A DNA stretch of 64,000 nt from SZUA-584 sp041656035. Its GTDB lineage: Bacteria; Bacillota; Clostridia; Christensenellales; SZUA-584. Location of the stretch: assembly GCA_964586785.1 (NCBI GenBank), contig CAZPHS010000002.1, forward strand, positions 86,948 through 150,947, read 5' to 3'. A model generated the notes under the pieces. It had not been told where the DNA came from, searched no databases, and was given only the letters and a program-made list of their open reading frames with translations. How positions within the stretch are numbered: the first letter of the stretch is position 1; each line of letters starts with the position of its first letter. Position numbers and translations under genes: made by a program. Of the stretch, positions 8,347 through 18,172 are shown one piece after another.

Positions 8347-10554
8347 ATGGATTTTAGCAGCTTAAACGACCGACAGCGCGAAGCGGTTTTATCGAAGGAT
8401 GCCGCCGTTTTAGTTCTTGCCGGAGCGGGCTCGGGGAAAACCCGCGTCCTTACAACCCGCGCCGCTTACCTTATCGAAAACGGCGTTTATCCTTATAACA
8501 TACTTGCGATTACATTTACCAATAAAGCGGCCGCCGAAATGAAAAACCGCATAGCCGCCTTGGTGCCCGATTCCAAGGATATGTGGGTTTGTACTTTTCA
8601 TTCAATGTGCGCCAAAATATTGCGTATTGAGGGCGGCAGGCTCGGTTATACATCGGCGTTTTCGATATACGACGCCGGCGATTCGCAAAGCATTGTAAAG
8701 GATATATTAAAAGAAATAGATGTTTCCCGCGATGCCGCGGAGCCGCGCGCGGTACGCGCTTTAATAAGCCGCGCCAAAAACGCCTGCGTAAGCCCCGGCT
8801 CGTTTATTGAAACCTACGGCGAAGGAGATACTATTAAATATGCCGCGCGGGTTTACTCGCGATATGAGGAGCGTCTGCGCCTGCACAATGCTATGGATTT
8901 TGATGATTTGCTTATAAAAACGCTTGATTTGTTCAGCCAATTCCCCGATGTGCTGTATAAATACCGCAAACGTTTTTTATATATAATGGTGGACGAATAT
9001 CAGGATACAAACGCCGTGCAATACCATATAGTTAAGCTTCTCGCGAAGGGCGGCGGAAATATATTTGTAGTGGGCGACGACGATCAATCCATATACGGCT
9101 GGCGCGGCGCCGACATTACCAACATTCTTGATTTCGGTAAAGATTTCCCCGGAGCGCGGATAGTACGGTTGGAGCAAAACTACCGCTCACATCAGCATAT
9201 ACTCGATGCGGCCGACGGCGTTATCAATAATAATATCGGACGTATGGGGAAAAAGCTTTGGTCTTCCACAAAAACGGGGCAGAAGCCTCTTGAGTTTGCC
9301 GCGGAGAGCGATCTCGAGGAGGCGCAGTTCGTCGCGGAAAAGGCGGCAAGCCTTATAAGGGAGGGCAAATACGCGGCGGATGATATCGCTGTGCTTTACC
9401 GTATGAACAGCCAGTCGCGCGTTATTGAAAATAAGTTAAAGGAACGAAGCCTTCCCTACAAAATATACGGCGGCCAAAGTTTTTATGAGCGCAAAGAGAT
9501 AAAAGACTTGCTGGCTTACTTAAACCTTTTATGCAATCCCGCGGCTGATGTTTGCTTTATGCGGGCAATCGGTGTACCGCGCAGGGGTATAGGCGATGTA
9601 ACATTGGGAAAACTGTTGGTTGCGGCGCGTTCGCGGCGCGTTTCGCTTATGCAGGCAAGCCTAGACTCAGATGAAATACTGCCTGAAAAAGCAAAAGGTG
9701 CGCTTCGGCGATTTGCCGGTGTGCTGGCGGACATACGCGCAAAAATGAACGAGCAAACGGTGCTTGATACCATAGAACAGGTTTTTAAAGCTTCTGGGCT
9801 TTTGGAGAACATGCAAAGCGACACCACTCCCGACGGCCGAATGCGTCTTTTGAATATTGAGGAGTTTTTTAAAAGCGCGGCGGATTTTATACGGGAGACG
9901 CCGCCGCCGCACTCTCTTGAAGCGTTTCTCGAGCGCAACGCGCTTATATCCGGCACGGACGCGGCCGGCTCGGACGAAGGAAATATAACTCTGACAACGC
10001 TGCACGGCGCAAAAGGTCTTGAGTTCCCCATTGTGTTTATTGTCGGGCTTGAGGAAGGGCTTCTCCCGCATAATCTTAGCCTTATGGACGGCAGCTTAGA
10101 GGAAGAGCGCCGGTTATGCTACGTAGGGATGACCCGCACCAAAAAGCGCCTTTACCTTACCTGGAGCCGTACAAGATATGTGCGAGCCGCCGGCGGTTTT
10201 GAACGGGTACCGAGCAGGCGTTCCCGCTTTTTAGATGAGGTGCCGCATGATTGCATAGAAACCGCGGGAGTTAAGCGGCACACCAATCAATACTTGTCAC
10301 GCGAACCGGCAAGTCAAAGCGCCCATTCCTTTGCACATGGCCAAATAGGTATGCCCCTTGCGAGCGTTTCCAAAAAAGCGCAGCACGAGCCGTCAGAATT
10401 TCGCACCGGAAAAGCCGTGTCTCATCCCAAGTTCGGAAACGGCAGAATAATTTCCACAAACGGCGAAGGCAATGAAAAGATTGCGGTTGTGCGGTTTGAT
10501 TCCGAAGGAGAGAAGAAAATGTTTGTGGCTTTCGCGCCGCTTAAACTTATTTAA
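8347..10554 (+). CDS. pcrA: ATP-dependent DNA helicase PcrA/UvrD
   Basis: The 735-residue product carries the superfamily 1A helicase motifs in order: Walker A GAGSGKT (about residue 27), TFTNKAA, VDEYQDTN (motif II), GDDDQSIYGWRGA (motif III), LEQNYRS (motif IV), TLHGAKGLEFPIVFI (motif V) and YVGMTRTKK (motif VI). The C-terminal 60 residues (HPKFGNGRII, VRFDSEGEKKM) match the PcrA tail that contacts RNA polymerase. It unwinds DNA 3'-5' in excision repair and clears stalled transcription or replication complexes. ATG is preceded by AAGGAG. It lies between the yerC-like gene and ligA, the usual Firmicutes order. Confidence 0.96.
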   Translation: MDFSSLNDRQREAVLSKDAAVLVLAGAGSGKTRVLTTRAAYLIENGVYPYNILAITFTNKAAAEMKNRIAALVPDSKDMWVCTFHSMCAKILRIEGGRLGYTSAFSIYDAGDSQSIVKDILKEIDVSRDAAEPRAVRALISRAKNACVSPGSFIETYGEGDTIKYAARVYSRYEERLRLHNAMDFDDLLIKTLDLFSQFPDVLYKYRKRFLYIMVDEYQDTNAVQYHIVKLLAKGGGNIFVVGDDDQSIYGWRGADITNILDFGKDFPGARIVRLEQNYRSHQHILDAADGVINNNIGRMGKKLWSSTKTGQKPLEFAAESDLEEAQFVAEKAASLIREGKYAADDIAVLYRMNSQSRVIENKLKERSLPYKIYGGQSFYERKEIKDLLAYLNLLCNPAADVCFMRAIGVPRRGIGDVTLGKLLVAARSRRVSLMQASLDSDEILPEKAKGALRRFAGVLADIRAKMNEQTVLDTIEQVFKASGLLENMQSDTTPDGRMRLLNIEEFFKSAADFIRETPPPHSLEAFLERNALISGTDAAGSDEGNITLTTLHGAKGLEFPIVFIVGLEEGLLPHNLSLMDGSLEEERRLCYVGMTRTKKRLYLTWSRTRYVRAAGGFERVPSRRSRFLDEVPHDCIETAGVKRHTNQYLSREPASQSAHSFAHGQIGMPLASVSKKAQHEPSEFRTGKAVSHPKFGNGRIISTNGEGNEKIAVVRFDSEGEKKMFVAFAPLKLI

Positions 10555-10563
10555 GGATTAAGA

Positions 10564-12531
10564 ATGGATAAACAGAAAATAGACGCTCTCGTTAAGCGGC
10601 TGACGGAATACATGTACCGTTACTATACGCTCGATAACCCAAGCGTCAGCGACGCCGAGTACGATAAACTTTATGACGAGTTAGTAAGTTTGGAGCAAAA
10701 GACGGGTTATGTGCGCCCCGATTCGCCTACGCGGCGGGTAGGCGGAGAAATGCTGTCCGGCTTTGTCAAGCAGGAGCATCTCTCGCCGCTCTACAGCCTC
10801 GATAAGGTGCGGACGGAAGAAGAACTGCTTGCGTGGGAAGCGCGCGCCCGAAAGTTTTCGGATGAAAAGTTTACTTATATTATTGAATACAAATACGACG
10901 GGCTAACCGTAAACCTGCGTTACGACAATGGAATTTTAGTTTCCGCCGCCACACGCGGAGACGGAACTATGGGGGAGATAATAACGCCGCAGGTTAAAAC
11001 CATTAAAAGCGTACCTTTATCCATAGATTACAAGGGGTTGCTTGAAGTAAACGGCGAGGCGCTTATGCGCTTATCGGTCCTTCGCGAATATAACCTTAAA
11101 GCCGAAGAGCCTTTAAAAAATGCGCGTAACGCCGCCGCCGGAGCGCTGCGCAATCTAAATCCCGCCGAAACCGCAAAACGAAGCTTGAGCCTGTTTTGCT
11201 ACGGTATTAATTATAAAGACGGCGAAATGTTTGACACGCACACAAAAATGCTGGATTTTCTGCGTGAAAACCGTTTTCCTGTCAGCGAGGATATTAAAAC
11301 GGCGAATACGGTGCCCGAAATCATGAAAACCGTGCGGGATATAGAGAACAAACGCTCGTCGCTTGATTATCTTATCGACGGAATAGTTATAAAAGTCGAT
11401 AGCACAACCGCGCGCGAACGCCTTGGGTTTACTCAAAAATTTCCCCGATGGGCGGTGGCGTATAAATTTGAGGCGGACGAGAAAACGACAATGCTCCGCG
11501 ATGTTATATGGCAGGTGGGGCGCACGGGCAAGCTTACCCCGTCCGCCGTCCTTGAGCCGGTGGATATAGGCGGCGTTACCGTAAGCAAAGCCACGCTTAA
11601 TAACGCGGGCGATATAGCGCGCAAAAGGCTCAAATTGGGCTGCAGCGTTTTTATCAGGCGCTCGGGAGACGTTATACCCGAAGTGCTGGGCATAGCGGAG
11701 TGCAAAGACAACGCGAAGGAAATACCTGTTCCCCAACACTGTCCCGCGTGCGGCTCACGCGTTATAGAAAAGGGAGCGCATTTGTTTTGCAACAACGCCC
11801 TTGTCTGCCGCCCTCAGCTTATACGTTCGGTGGTGCATTTCGCGTCGCGCGATGCAATGAATATAGAAACCTTTTCGGATAAAACCGCGGAAGCTTTTTT
11901 TGAGTGTTTGGGGCTTACCGACGTTTCAGATTTATACTACCTTGATTACGATAAGATACGAAAGCTCGAACGCTTCGGGGAAAAAAAGACGCAGAACTTA
12001 AAAGCCGCTGTTGAGGCGAGCAAAACGCGCCCTTTTAGCGCTTTTATATACGCGCTTGGCATACCCGGTATAGGCGCAAAAACCGCAAAGGATTTGGCGA
12101 ATAAATATGACAGCGTTGACGCTTTAATGTCGGCGGACACGCAAAGCCTTATGGGCGTCGACGGCATAGGCGAAACGCTGGCGGACAATATTACCGCCTT
12201 TTTTAAAGACGACAGGGCTAAAAGAATAATCGAGCATATGTTGGCGGCGGGCGTCGCTCCCGTGTTTGACAAAAAACAAAGTGCCCTCACGCCGCTTTCC
12301 GGAAAAAGGGTGGTTCTTACGGGCGCGCTTTCCAGGTATACGCGCAAAGAGGCGACAGAGCGGATTGAGGCGGCGGGCGGCGAGGTGGTATCCTCCGTAA
12401 GCAAAGCGACCGATTTTGTGCTTGCCGGAGAAAACGCGGGCGGCAAGCTTGACAAAGCCGTCGCTCTTGGCGTTAAGATTATAAGCGAGGAACAGTTTGA
12501 ATCAATGCTGGAGCAGCCTTTGCCGGAATAA
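10564..12531 (+). CDS. ligA: NAD-dependent DNA ligase
   Basis: The 655-residue product has the full LigA layout: an N-terminal Ia domain with YYTLDNPSVSDAEYD, the adenylation site YKYDGLTV (lysine of the KxDG motif), an OB fold with VGRTGKLTPSA, a four-cysteine zinc finger (CPACGSR...CNNALVC), helix-hairpin-helix repeats (GIPGIGAKTA, GVDGIGETLA) and a C-terminal BRCT domain from about 575. It joins nicks in replication and repair using NAD. It follows pcrA by 9 bases. Confidence 0.97.
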   Translation: MDKQKIDALVKRLTEYMYRYYTLDNPSVSDAEYDKLYDELVSLEQKTGYVRPDSPTRRVGGEMLSGFVKQEHLSPLYSLDKVRTEEELLAWEARARKFSDEKFTYIIEYKYDGLTVNLRYDNGILVSAATRGDGTMGEIITPQVKTIKSVPLSIDYKGLLEVNGEALMRLSVLREYNLKAEEPLKNARNAAAGALRNLNPAETAKRSLSLFCYGINYKDGEMFDTHTKMLDFLRENRFPVSEDIKTANTVPEIMKTVRDIENKRSSLDYLIDGIVIKVDSTTARERLGFTQKFPRWAVAYKFEADEKTTMLRDVIWQVGRTGKLTPSAVLEPVDIGGVTVSKATLNNAGDIARKRLKLGCSVFIRRSGDVIPEVLGIAECKDNAKEIPVPQHCPACGSRVIEKGAHLFCNNALVCRPQLIRSVVHFASRDAMNIETFSDKTAEAFFECLGLTDVSDLYYLDYDKIRKLERFGEKKTQNLKAAVEASKTRPFSAFIYALGIPGIGAKTAKDLANKYDSVDALMSADTQSLMGVDGIGETLADNITAFFKDDRAKRIIEHMLAAGVAPVFDKKQSALTPLSGKRVVLTGALSRYTRKEATERIEAAGGEVVSSVSKATDFVLAGENAGGKLDKAVALGVKIISEEQFESMLEQPLPE

Positions 12532-12554
12532 AAAAGAGATGCCGCCACGGCACC
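12530..12554 (-). terminator. Terminator of gdhA, overlapping the end of ligA
   Basis: On the minus strand a 6-bp GC-rich stem with a three-base loop (12553-12539) is followed by CTCTTTTTT. It sits 20 bases past the gdhA stop codon and runs into the ligA stop codon. Confidence 0.6.
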
Positions 12555-12573
12555 CCTTATTATGCTCTTTGCT

Positions 12574-13857
12574 TTATGCCCAGCCGCGCAATCTTACCGC
12601 GTCTGCCACACGGTTTATGGCGATAATGTAGGCGGCGTCCCGCATGTACAGATTCTTCTCCACGGCAAGCTTGTATACCGCGCTAAAAGCCTTTGTCATG
12701 CTGTATTCCAGCTTTTCGAAAACCTCGGCTTTATCCCAAAAATAGTTCATACCGCATTGCACCTGCTCGAAATAGCTGCAGGTTACGCCGCCGGCATTGG
12801 TAAGAAAGTCGGGCAAAAGAGTAATTCCGCGTTCGCGAATCAACGCGTCGCAATCGGGTGTGGTAGGACCGTTTGCCGCTTCGCAGATAATTTTCACCTT
12901 TGAAGATATATCGGGAAATACCGCCGGAGTAATCTGGTTTTCCAGCGCCGCGGGAATAAGTATGTCAACATCCTGTTTTAACCATTCGGCTCCCGAAAGC
13001 ACCTGATACCCGTAAGCCGACGCTTTTTCCTTGTCTATGCCGCCAAACGAATCCTTTATGCTCACCAGCTGTTCAATGTCGCAGCCCATTTCGTTTTTGA
13101 ACGTGTATGCCTTTGCGTCCGCCTGGTTCCAGCAGGATACCGCAATAATCTTACCGCCCAGCTCCGTATACATTCTGGCCGCATATTCCGCCACGTTCCC
13201 AAACCCTTGTATACTGGCTGTGGTAGACTCAATCGGTATGTTCATTTCGCGCAGCAGGTTCTTCAGAACATAAACGACGCCGTAGCCGGTAGCCTCCGTG
13301 CGCCCCAGCGAACCGCCCATGCCAACAGGCTTGCCGGTAATCATATCGGGGCGGCGTCCTCCGGTAATTGTTTCATATTCATCAAGCATCCAAAGCATAT
13401 GCTGCCCGTTAGTCATAACGTCCGGCGCGGGCACGTCGCGGTTAGCGCCCAGCTGCGTGTATATCTGACGGATATATCCGCGGCACAGCCTTTCCTGCTC
13501 GGCAAGCGATAAGTTGTGCGGGTCACAAATTACGCCGCCCTTTCCGCCGCCCAGGGGGATATCAACCACCGCGCATTTCCAAGTCATCCACATGGAAAGC
13601 GCGCGCACCGTATCGGCTGTTTCGTGAGGATGAAAACGTATTCCGCCTTTTGCGGGCCCTCTGGCGTCGTTATGCCTTATTCTAAAGGCCTTGAACACCT
13701 TTGTTGAGCCGTCGTCCATTTTAACCGGAATGGAGAAATGCGTTTCCAGCATCGGTTGACGCAGCAGCTCGCTAACGCCGCTTTCAAGCCCGAGTATATC
13801 CGCCACCTTATCAAATTGTTCCTGTGCGCTTTCAAATGGATTATAAACCGCTGCCAT
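12574..13857 (-). CDS. gdhA: Glutamate dehydrogenase (Glu/Leu/Phe/Val family)
   Basis: The 427-residue product is a hexameric-type glutamate dehydrogenase. The substrate region has KGGIRFHP and the catalytic-lysine loop PLGGGKGGV; the dinucleotide fold shows GFGNVAEYAA, and NAGGVTCSYFE is the conserved C-terminal block. It interconverts 2-oxoglutarate plus ammonia and glutamate; cofactor preference cannot be read with confidence. GAGGT precedes the ATG. The 199-base upstream gap holds a TATAAT-like box but no clear -35 box. It is transcribed alone. Confidence 0.93.
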   Translation of the reverse strand: MAAVYNPFESAQEQFDKVADILGLESGVSELLRQPMLETHFSIPVKMDDGSTKVFKAFRIRHNDARGPAKGGIRFHPHETADTVRALSMWMTWKCAVVDIPLGGGKGGVICDPHNLSLAEQERLCRGYIRQIYTQLGANRDVPAPDVMTNGQHMLWMLDEYETITGGRRPDMITGKPVGMGGSLGRTEATGYGVVYVLKNLLREMNIPIESTTASIQGFGNVAEYAARMYTELGGKIIAVSCWNQADAKAYTFKNEMGCDIEQLVSIKDSFGGIDKEKASAYGYQVLSGAEWLKQDVDILIPAALENQITPAVFPDISSKVKIICEAANGPTTPDCDALIRERGITLLPDFLTNAGGVTCSYFEQVQCGMNYFWDKAEVFEKLEYSMTKAFSAVYKLAVEKNLYMRDAAYIIAINRVADAVRLRGWA

Positions 13858-14056
13858 GTTGTACCTCGTATTTGTTTATAGATTTTTTAGAAAACTAAAC
13901 CGCCGAATAATATTTTTATTTGTTATCGGGCGGAATGCGGTTTTTATTATATACCTTTTTTGTTGAAAAAACCACTATTTTTTTCGACGTAATTTTTTGC
14001 GCCGCCTGTCCGGAAAGCTTTTCTTACCGCCGCGCGGCCGCCGGCAACAATATTAA

Positions 14057-15715
14057 TTATCTGAAATCCACAAGAATCTCGTTGGTTTCCTTTTCATAGT
14101 TTACCTTCCAGTCCGGTTTTTTAATAGAGAACAAAGCGCAAAGGCTTTCGACGTTCTTTTTAAGTTCGGTATTTGTCGCTTTGTATTCGGCAGTATTCTC
14201 TTCCGAGACATATTTTGCGCTCCAAGATAAAAGCTGCTCATACTGGCTTACCGCCAGATTATACAAATCCCAAATATCGGCGCCGTATTTTCTCCATCCT
14301 CCCGGAGGCGCTGTCGGCTCAGGCGTGGGCTCGGGCGTGGGCTCGGTATCCGGTTCCTCCGGATCGACAGGCGGCGGGGGAGCGGGCGCCGGCTTTTCCG
14401 GCCTTAGGGCATCCTCATCCAACGCTGCTTTTACTTTTTTTAAAATAGGTTCCGTCTTTTCAGTTATAACTCCCGCCTGCATCGATTCCCATAAAAATGA
14501 CGCCCTTTCAATAGTGAAATCCTCATATTGCTTAACGGTTATACCGTATATTTTTTTTATAAGAGCAACCCTTTTCTTTTGATTGGTGATTAAAAAGTTC
14601 CAGTTAAATATGTTTACGTTTTTATTAGGGTTCCCCTCCATCAAATGCAGTTGTATGCTTTCGCTGTCGACATACTGGTAAAAGAAAGCCGCCAGTCCGG
14701 CTGTCTGCCCCAAAGTCGTATTTGTATAAAAATTGCCCTCAAACGCGGCGAGCATATCGGGTATGTGGAATAAATCGCCGTTTTCTTTTACTTTTTTAAA
14801 TATCTCAACCAACAGCTTTTTTTGCCTGCCGGTCCTTTTCAAATCGCTGTCTAAATGCCGAACACGCAGATAATCAAGCACCGCCTGCCCGTCTAAATGC
14901 TGCATTCCCTTAGTGTACGAACGCCCCTGCATTTTATAATTAAACTCTATTTCAAAATCAATTCCGCCTATGCTGTCGACAAGCTGCTTTACCGCCGCCA
15001 TATCAACGGCATAATAATATTCCACGGGTATTTTACCGCCGAGCATCCAGGAAGCGGCTTTGCACACTTTATTAAACCCCGAGTCGGTCGGCCAGCCTCC
15101 GCCGCAGTCTATTGAAGCGTTTAATTTATATATTCCTTTTACTCCCGGTATATTAGCGTAGGTGTCGCGCGGCAGCGAAATAAGATTGACTTCATTTGTC
15201 TTTGTATTGATAGCCATAATCATCATTACGTCGGCGTGAAAAGCCTTCTTCCCCTTCCACGTCTCACGTTCTTCGGCATAATCGACGCCTATAAGCATTA
15301 CATTGATAATATCCTTTAAAAAATCCATATCCGCCTTTGAAAGAAGCTCCTCGTACGGATCCACGGTAGGTTCGGGAGTTTGTATGTCGTCTCCGGTTAT
15401 GTTCGGCGTTTTATCGGGAGGAGCGGTAACAGGGGGAGAAATTTGATCCGCCGTCGTCCTCCACTCGCCCAAAGGGTTAAACCATATTGACATAGCGTAC
15501 GCAAAGATGGTTATAAGCGCCAAACCGACGACAAGCAAAGACGCAAAAAGCGCCTTTTTCTTTTTGCTCCAAGAACGGCGCTCCCTCTTTTTGCTTACCG
15601 TCCCAACGTCGCCGCCCTCAATTCCGTCAGATTCGTCCGGTTCTATTTCTAACAGCGAAACATCCGGCTGCTCTTTTTTGTTTTTTCCGAACAATGATTT
15701 AAACCAATATTTCAT
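14057..15715 (-). CDS. LytR-CpsA-Psr (LCP) family wall-polymer transferase
   Basis: The 552-residue product has a charged cytoplasmic N-terminus (about 48 residues), one membrane segment (about 50-72) and a Thr/Pro-rich linker. The LCP domain follows at about 130-310 with the hallmark arginine block NLISLPRDTYANIPG and YLRVRHLDSDLKRTGRQ. LCP enzymes attach teichoic-acid-like or capsular polymers to peptidoglycan from lipid carriers at the outer face. The C-terminal 160 residues are unusual: a proline-rich PEPTPEPT stretch and then a helical domain I do not recognise. The gene stands alone, upstream of gdhA. Confidence 0.9.
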   Translation of the reverse strand: MKYWFKSLFGKNKKEQPDVSLLEIEPDESDGIEGGDVGTVSKKRERRSWSKKKKALFASLLVVGLALITIFAYAMSIWFNPLGEWRTTADQISPPVTAPPDKTPNITGDDIQTPEPTVDPYEELLSKADMDFLKDIINVMLIGVDYAEERETWKGKKAFHADVMMIMAINTKTNEVNLISLPRDTYANIPGVKGIYKLNASIDCGGGWPTDSGFNKVCKAASWMLGGKIPVEYYYAVDMAAVKQLVDSIGGIDFEIEFNYKMQGRSYTKGMQHLDGQAVLDYLRVRHLDSDLKRTGRQKKLLVEIFKKVKENGDLFHIPDMLAAFEGNFYTNTTLGQTAGLAAFFYQYVDSESIQLHLMEGNPNKNVNIFNWNFLITNQKKRVALIKKIYGITVKQYEDFTIERASFLWESMQAGVITEKTEPILKKVKAALDEDALRPEKPAPAPPPPVDPEEPDTEPTPEPTPEPTAPPGGWRKYGADIWDLYNLAVSQYEQLLSWSAKYVSEENTAEYKATNTELKKNVESLCALFSIKKPDWKVNYEKETNEILVDFR

Positions 15716-15853
15716 ATCGCCGCTCCCATAATACTTAGCTAATTTATACCGGGCTTGCCTATATTCCCGCTTAACCGCGTCTCTTATTTTTCCTGATTAT
15801 CCATTTTACCCGATATATATAAAATACTCCATTAAAAAAAAGTATTAACGCAA

Positions 15854-17218
15854 TTATATCAGTTTTTTTGTTTCTCTGCCAACGCTGCCCGAGCCAAGCG
15901 TTACCACTATATCCCCGCCGGAAGCGTTCTTTTCAATATATTCGTTTATTTCTTCAAATGTAGGTATGTACAGGCATTTTGCGTACCGCCCGATTGTGTC
16001 CGCCAAATCGCGCGCGTGTATCTCTCCCCTGTCGATATCTCTTCCCGGATATATATCCGGAACAATAACTATATCGGCATAACCAAAACACGTCGCAAGC
16101 TTGTGCCTTAGCGTTTTAGCGCGTGTGAATGAGTTGCATTGAAAAACAGCAATAAGCTTTTTATGAGGATATCTTGACGCGGCTTCAAGGCACGCCGCAA
16201 TCTCGCTGGGGTGGTGCGCGTAGTCGTGTATTATCTTAACCCCGTTTTTCTCTCCCATCAGCTCAAACCGCCGCCCCGCGAGACGGTAGCTTTTCAGCGC
16301 CTCTCCGGCACTGGCGGGGTTAACGCCAAACACCTCACTGCACACCGTTATTGCGGCGAGGGCGTTGGCCATATTGTGCCGCCCCACAACAAATAGCCGC
16401 ACATTTGCGTCGCCGCGCGGCGAGCATACGGTAAACGAAGCACAGCCGTTTTCATCATAAGACTCGTCAACTGCGGTATAGTCCGCATTCGAGAACCCAA
16501 AAGTGACCGTTCTGTGCCCGCATTGAGATGCAAGCTTTGCTGCCAGCGGGTCATGCGCGTACGCAAAAAGCACCCCGTCCGCGGGAAGAAGGTTTACGTA
16601 CTCTTTGTACGCGTTATAAATTTCATCAATGTTTTCGTAATAATCCAAATGGTCATCGTCAATATTGTTGACAAGCGCGTGCGTAGGCTTAAGCTTTAAA
16701 AAGCTGCCGACATATTCGCACGCCTCCGTAAGAAACGCGGGATAATCGCCAACCGCCACGCCACCGCCGAGAAAATCAACCATGCCGCCTATATGAACCG
16801 TCAAGTCGATGCCGCTTTCGCGGAGTATAAGCGCGCACATTGAGGTTATAGTTGTTTTCCCGTGGCATCCGGCAATACCAACTACCGTTTTAAACTGGCG
16901 GCTTATAAGCCCGAGCAGTTCGCTGCGTTCAAGCATGGGAAGCCCGCGCCTTTTTGCGGCGTCAAACTCGGGGTTTCCCTGTTTTATAGCCGCGGAGTAA
17001 ACAACAAGCGCCGCATCGCCAAGATTCTCTTCGCTGTGACCTATAACAAAAGGTATGCCGCAGCTGGCAAGCTTATTGGTAAAAACAGATTCGCTTATGT
17101 CCGAGCCCTTGGGCGAAAAGCCCTGATCCTTCAATATTACGGCAAGACCGCTCATGCTGCACCCGCCGATGCCAATAAAATGTATGCTTTTATCTTTGAA
17201 CTGCCGCAAACAGATCAT
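15854..17218 (-). CDS. murC: UDP-N-acetylmuramate--L-alanine ligase
   Basis: The 454-residue product is a Mur ligase: N-terminal GIGGCSMSGLA Rossmann site, the ATP loop GCHGKTT, NIDDDHLDYY and the C-terminal HDYAHHPSEI. MurC adds the first amino acid of the peptidoglycan stem peptide in the cytoplasm. HDYAHHP and GIGGCSMSG distinguish MurC from MurD-F. It is divergent from purR across a 147-base region. Confidence 0.96.
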   Translation of the reverse strand: MICLRQFKDKSIHFIGIGGCSMSGLAVILKDQGFSPKGSDISESVFTNKLASCGIPFVIGHSEENLGDAALVVYSAAIKQGNPEFDAAKRRGLPMLERSELLGLISRQFKTVVGIAGCHGKTTITSMCALILRESGIDLTVHIGGMVDFLGGGVAVGDYPAFLTEACEYVGSFLKLKPTHALVNNIDDDHLDYYENIDEIYNAYKEYVNLLPADGVLFAYAHDPLAAKLASQCGHRTVTFGFSNADYTAVDESYDENGCASFTVCSPRGDANVRLFVVGRHNMANALAAITVCSEVFGVNPASAGEALKSYRLAGRRFELMGEKNGVKIIHDYAHHPSEIAACLEAASRYPHKKLIAVFQCNSFTRAKTLRHKLATCFGYADIVIVPDIYPGRDIDRGEIHARDLADTIGRYAKCLYIPTFEEINEYIEKNASGGDIVVTLGSGSVGRETKKLI

Positions 17219-17325
17219 GTATACCCTCTTTGTTTTGTTACTTGCCGCATATCAATGCATTATACTCCAAACATAAGCGCAATATCAACAAAAAAGGCTT
17301 AAAGTATTTAAATTTGCGGACAGAC

Positions 17326-17341
17326 ACATTATAATAAATGT
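17326..17341 (+). promoter_or_regulatory. -10 box and inverted repeat ahead of purR
   Basis: TATAAT (17330-17335) lies inside an inverted repeat ACATT(17326-17330)/AATGT(17337-17341). The -35 region is poor, which fits a regulated promoter. It may be an operator site, but no classical PurBox is seen. Confidence 0.35.
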
Positions 17342-17365
17342 TAATAATAATAGTGAGGTATCGTT

Positions 17366-18172
17366 ATGGAAAAGGCGGACAGAAAAACCCGGCTGGCAAT
17401 AGTGTCGGCCATGCTGCTTAACGAGCCCGGGCGGTCTTTTCAGCTAAAAGTCTTCTGCGATAAATTCGGAGCCGCCAAATCGACAATGAGCGAAGATATA
17501 TCTATGCTTAAAAATATGTTTAAAAAGTTCGGCCAGGGCGAAATTGAAGTGTCTCTCGGCGCGGGCGGCGGTGTACGATATGTTCCTTCGCTTTCTCCCG
17601 AGCAAAAAACAGCCTTGCTGTACGATGTGTCCGCGCGTTTGTCAGACCCTTCGCGTATACTGCCCGGCGGATATATTTATACCGTTGATATTCTTTCAAA
17701 CCCCAAGTACTTAGGCCCCATGGCGGATATGCTCGCGGCCATGTTTGTTCGCGCCAACGCTGATTTTGTGGTTACCGTTGAAACAAAAGGAGTCGCGCTT
17801 GCGCTGCTTGTAGCGCGCGCCCTTGGAAAACCGCTTGTGGTGGCAAGGCGTGATTTAAAAATAACCGAAGGGTCGGTGGTCACAATAAATTATCTTGCGA
17901 ATTCATCAAGGCGCATGATGACTATGTCGCTTTCTAAGCGCGCCGTAAGCGCGGGGCAAAAAGCGCTTATAATAGATGATTTTATTGCCGGAGGCGGCAC
18001 CGTTCACGCCCTTTGTGAAATGATGAGAGAGTTCTCCATAACCGTTGTCGGCAGCGGCGCCGCAATTGTTACCCGCCTGCCAGAAAAAAAGCAGATTGAC
18101 GGCTATAAAGCGCTGCTACAACTTGAGGATATTGACGAGGCATCTCAAAGAATTATTATACATCCCGTATAA
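17366..18172 (+). CDS. purR: Purine operon regulator PurR (PRPP-binding)
   Basis: The 268-residue product has the B. subtilis PurR layout: an N-terminal winged helix (about 1-75, FCDKFGAAKSTMSEDI) and a C-terminal phosphoribosyltransferase-like domain with the PRPP loop ALIIDDFIAGGGTVHAL (about 206-222). In this family the domain no longer acts as an enzyme but senses PRPP and releases DNA. It represses purine synthesis and related genes. It is divergent from murC and overlaps the end of the AraM gene by 17 bases tail to tail. Confidence 0.94.
   Translation: MEKADRKTRLAIVSAMLLNEPGRSFQLKVFCDKFGAAKSTMSEDISMLKNMFKKFGQGEIEVSLGAGGGVRYVPSLSPEQKTALLYDVSARLSDPSRILPGGYIYTVDILSNPKYLGPMADMLAAMFVRANADFVVTVETKGVALALLVARALGKPLVVARRDLKITEGSVVTINYLANSSRRMMTMSLSKRAVSAGQKALIIDDFIAGGGTVHALCEMMREFSITVVGSGAAIVTRLPEKKQIDGYKALLQLEDIDEASQRIIIHPV

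Noticed and set aside
12534..12570. AAAGAG...CTCTTT pairing as a terminator for ligA
   Set aside because: The arms are far apart and AT-rich; the minus-strand gdhA hairpin inside it is the better call.
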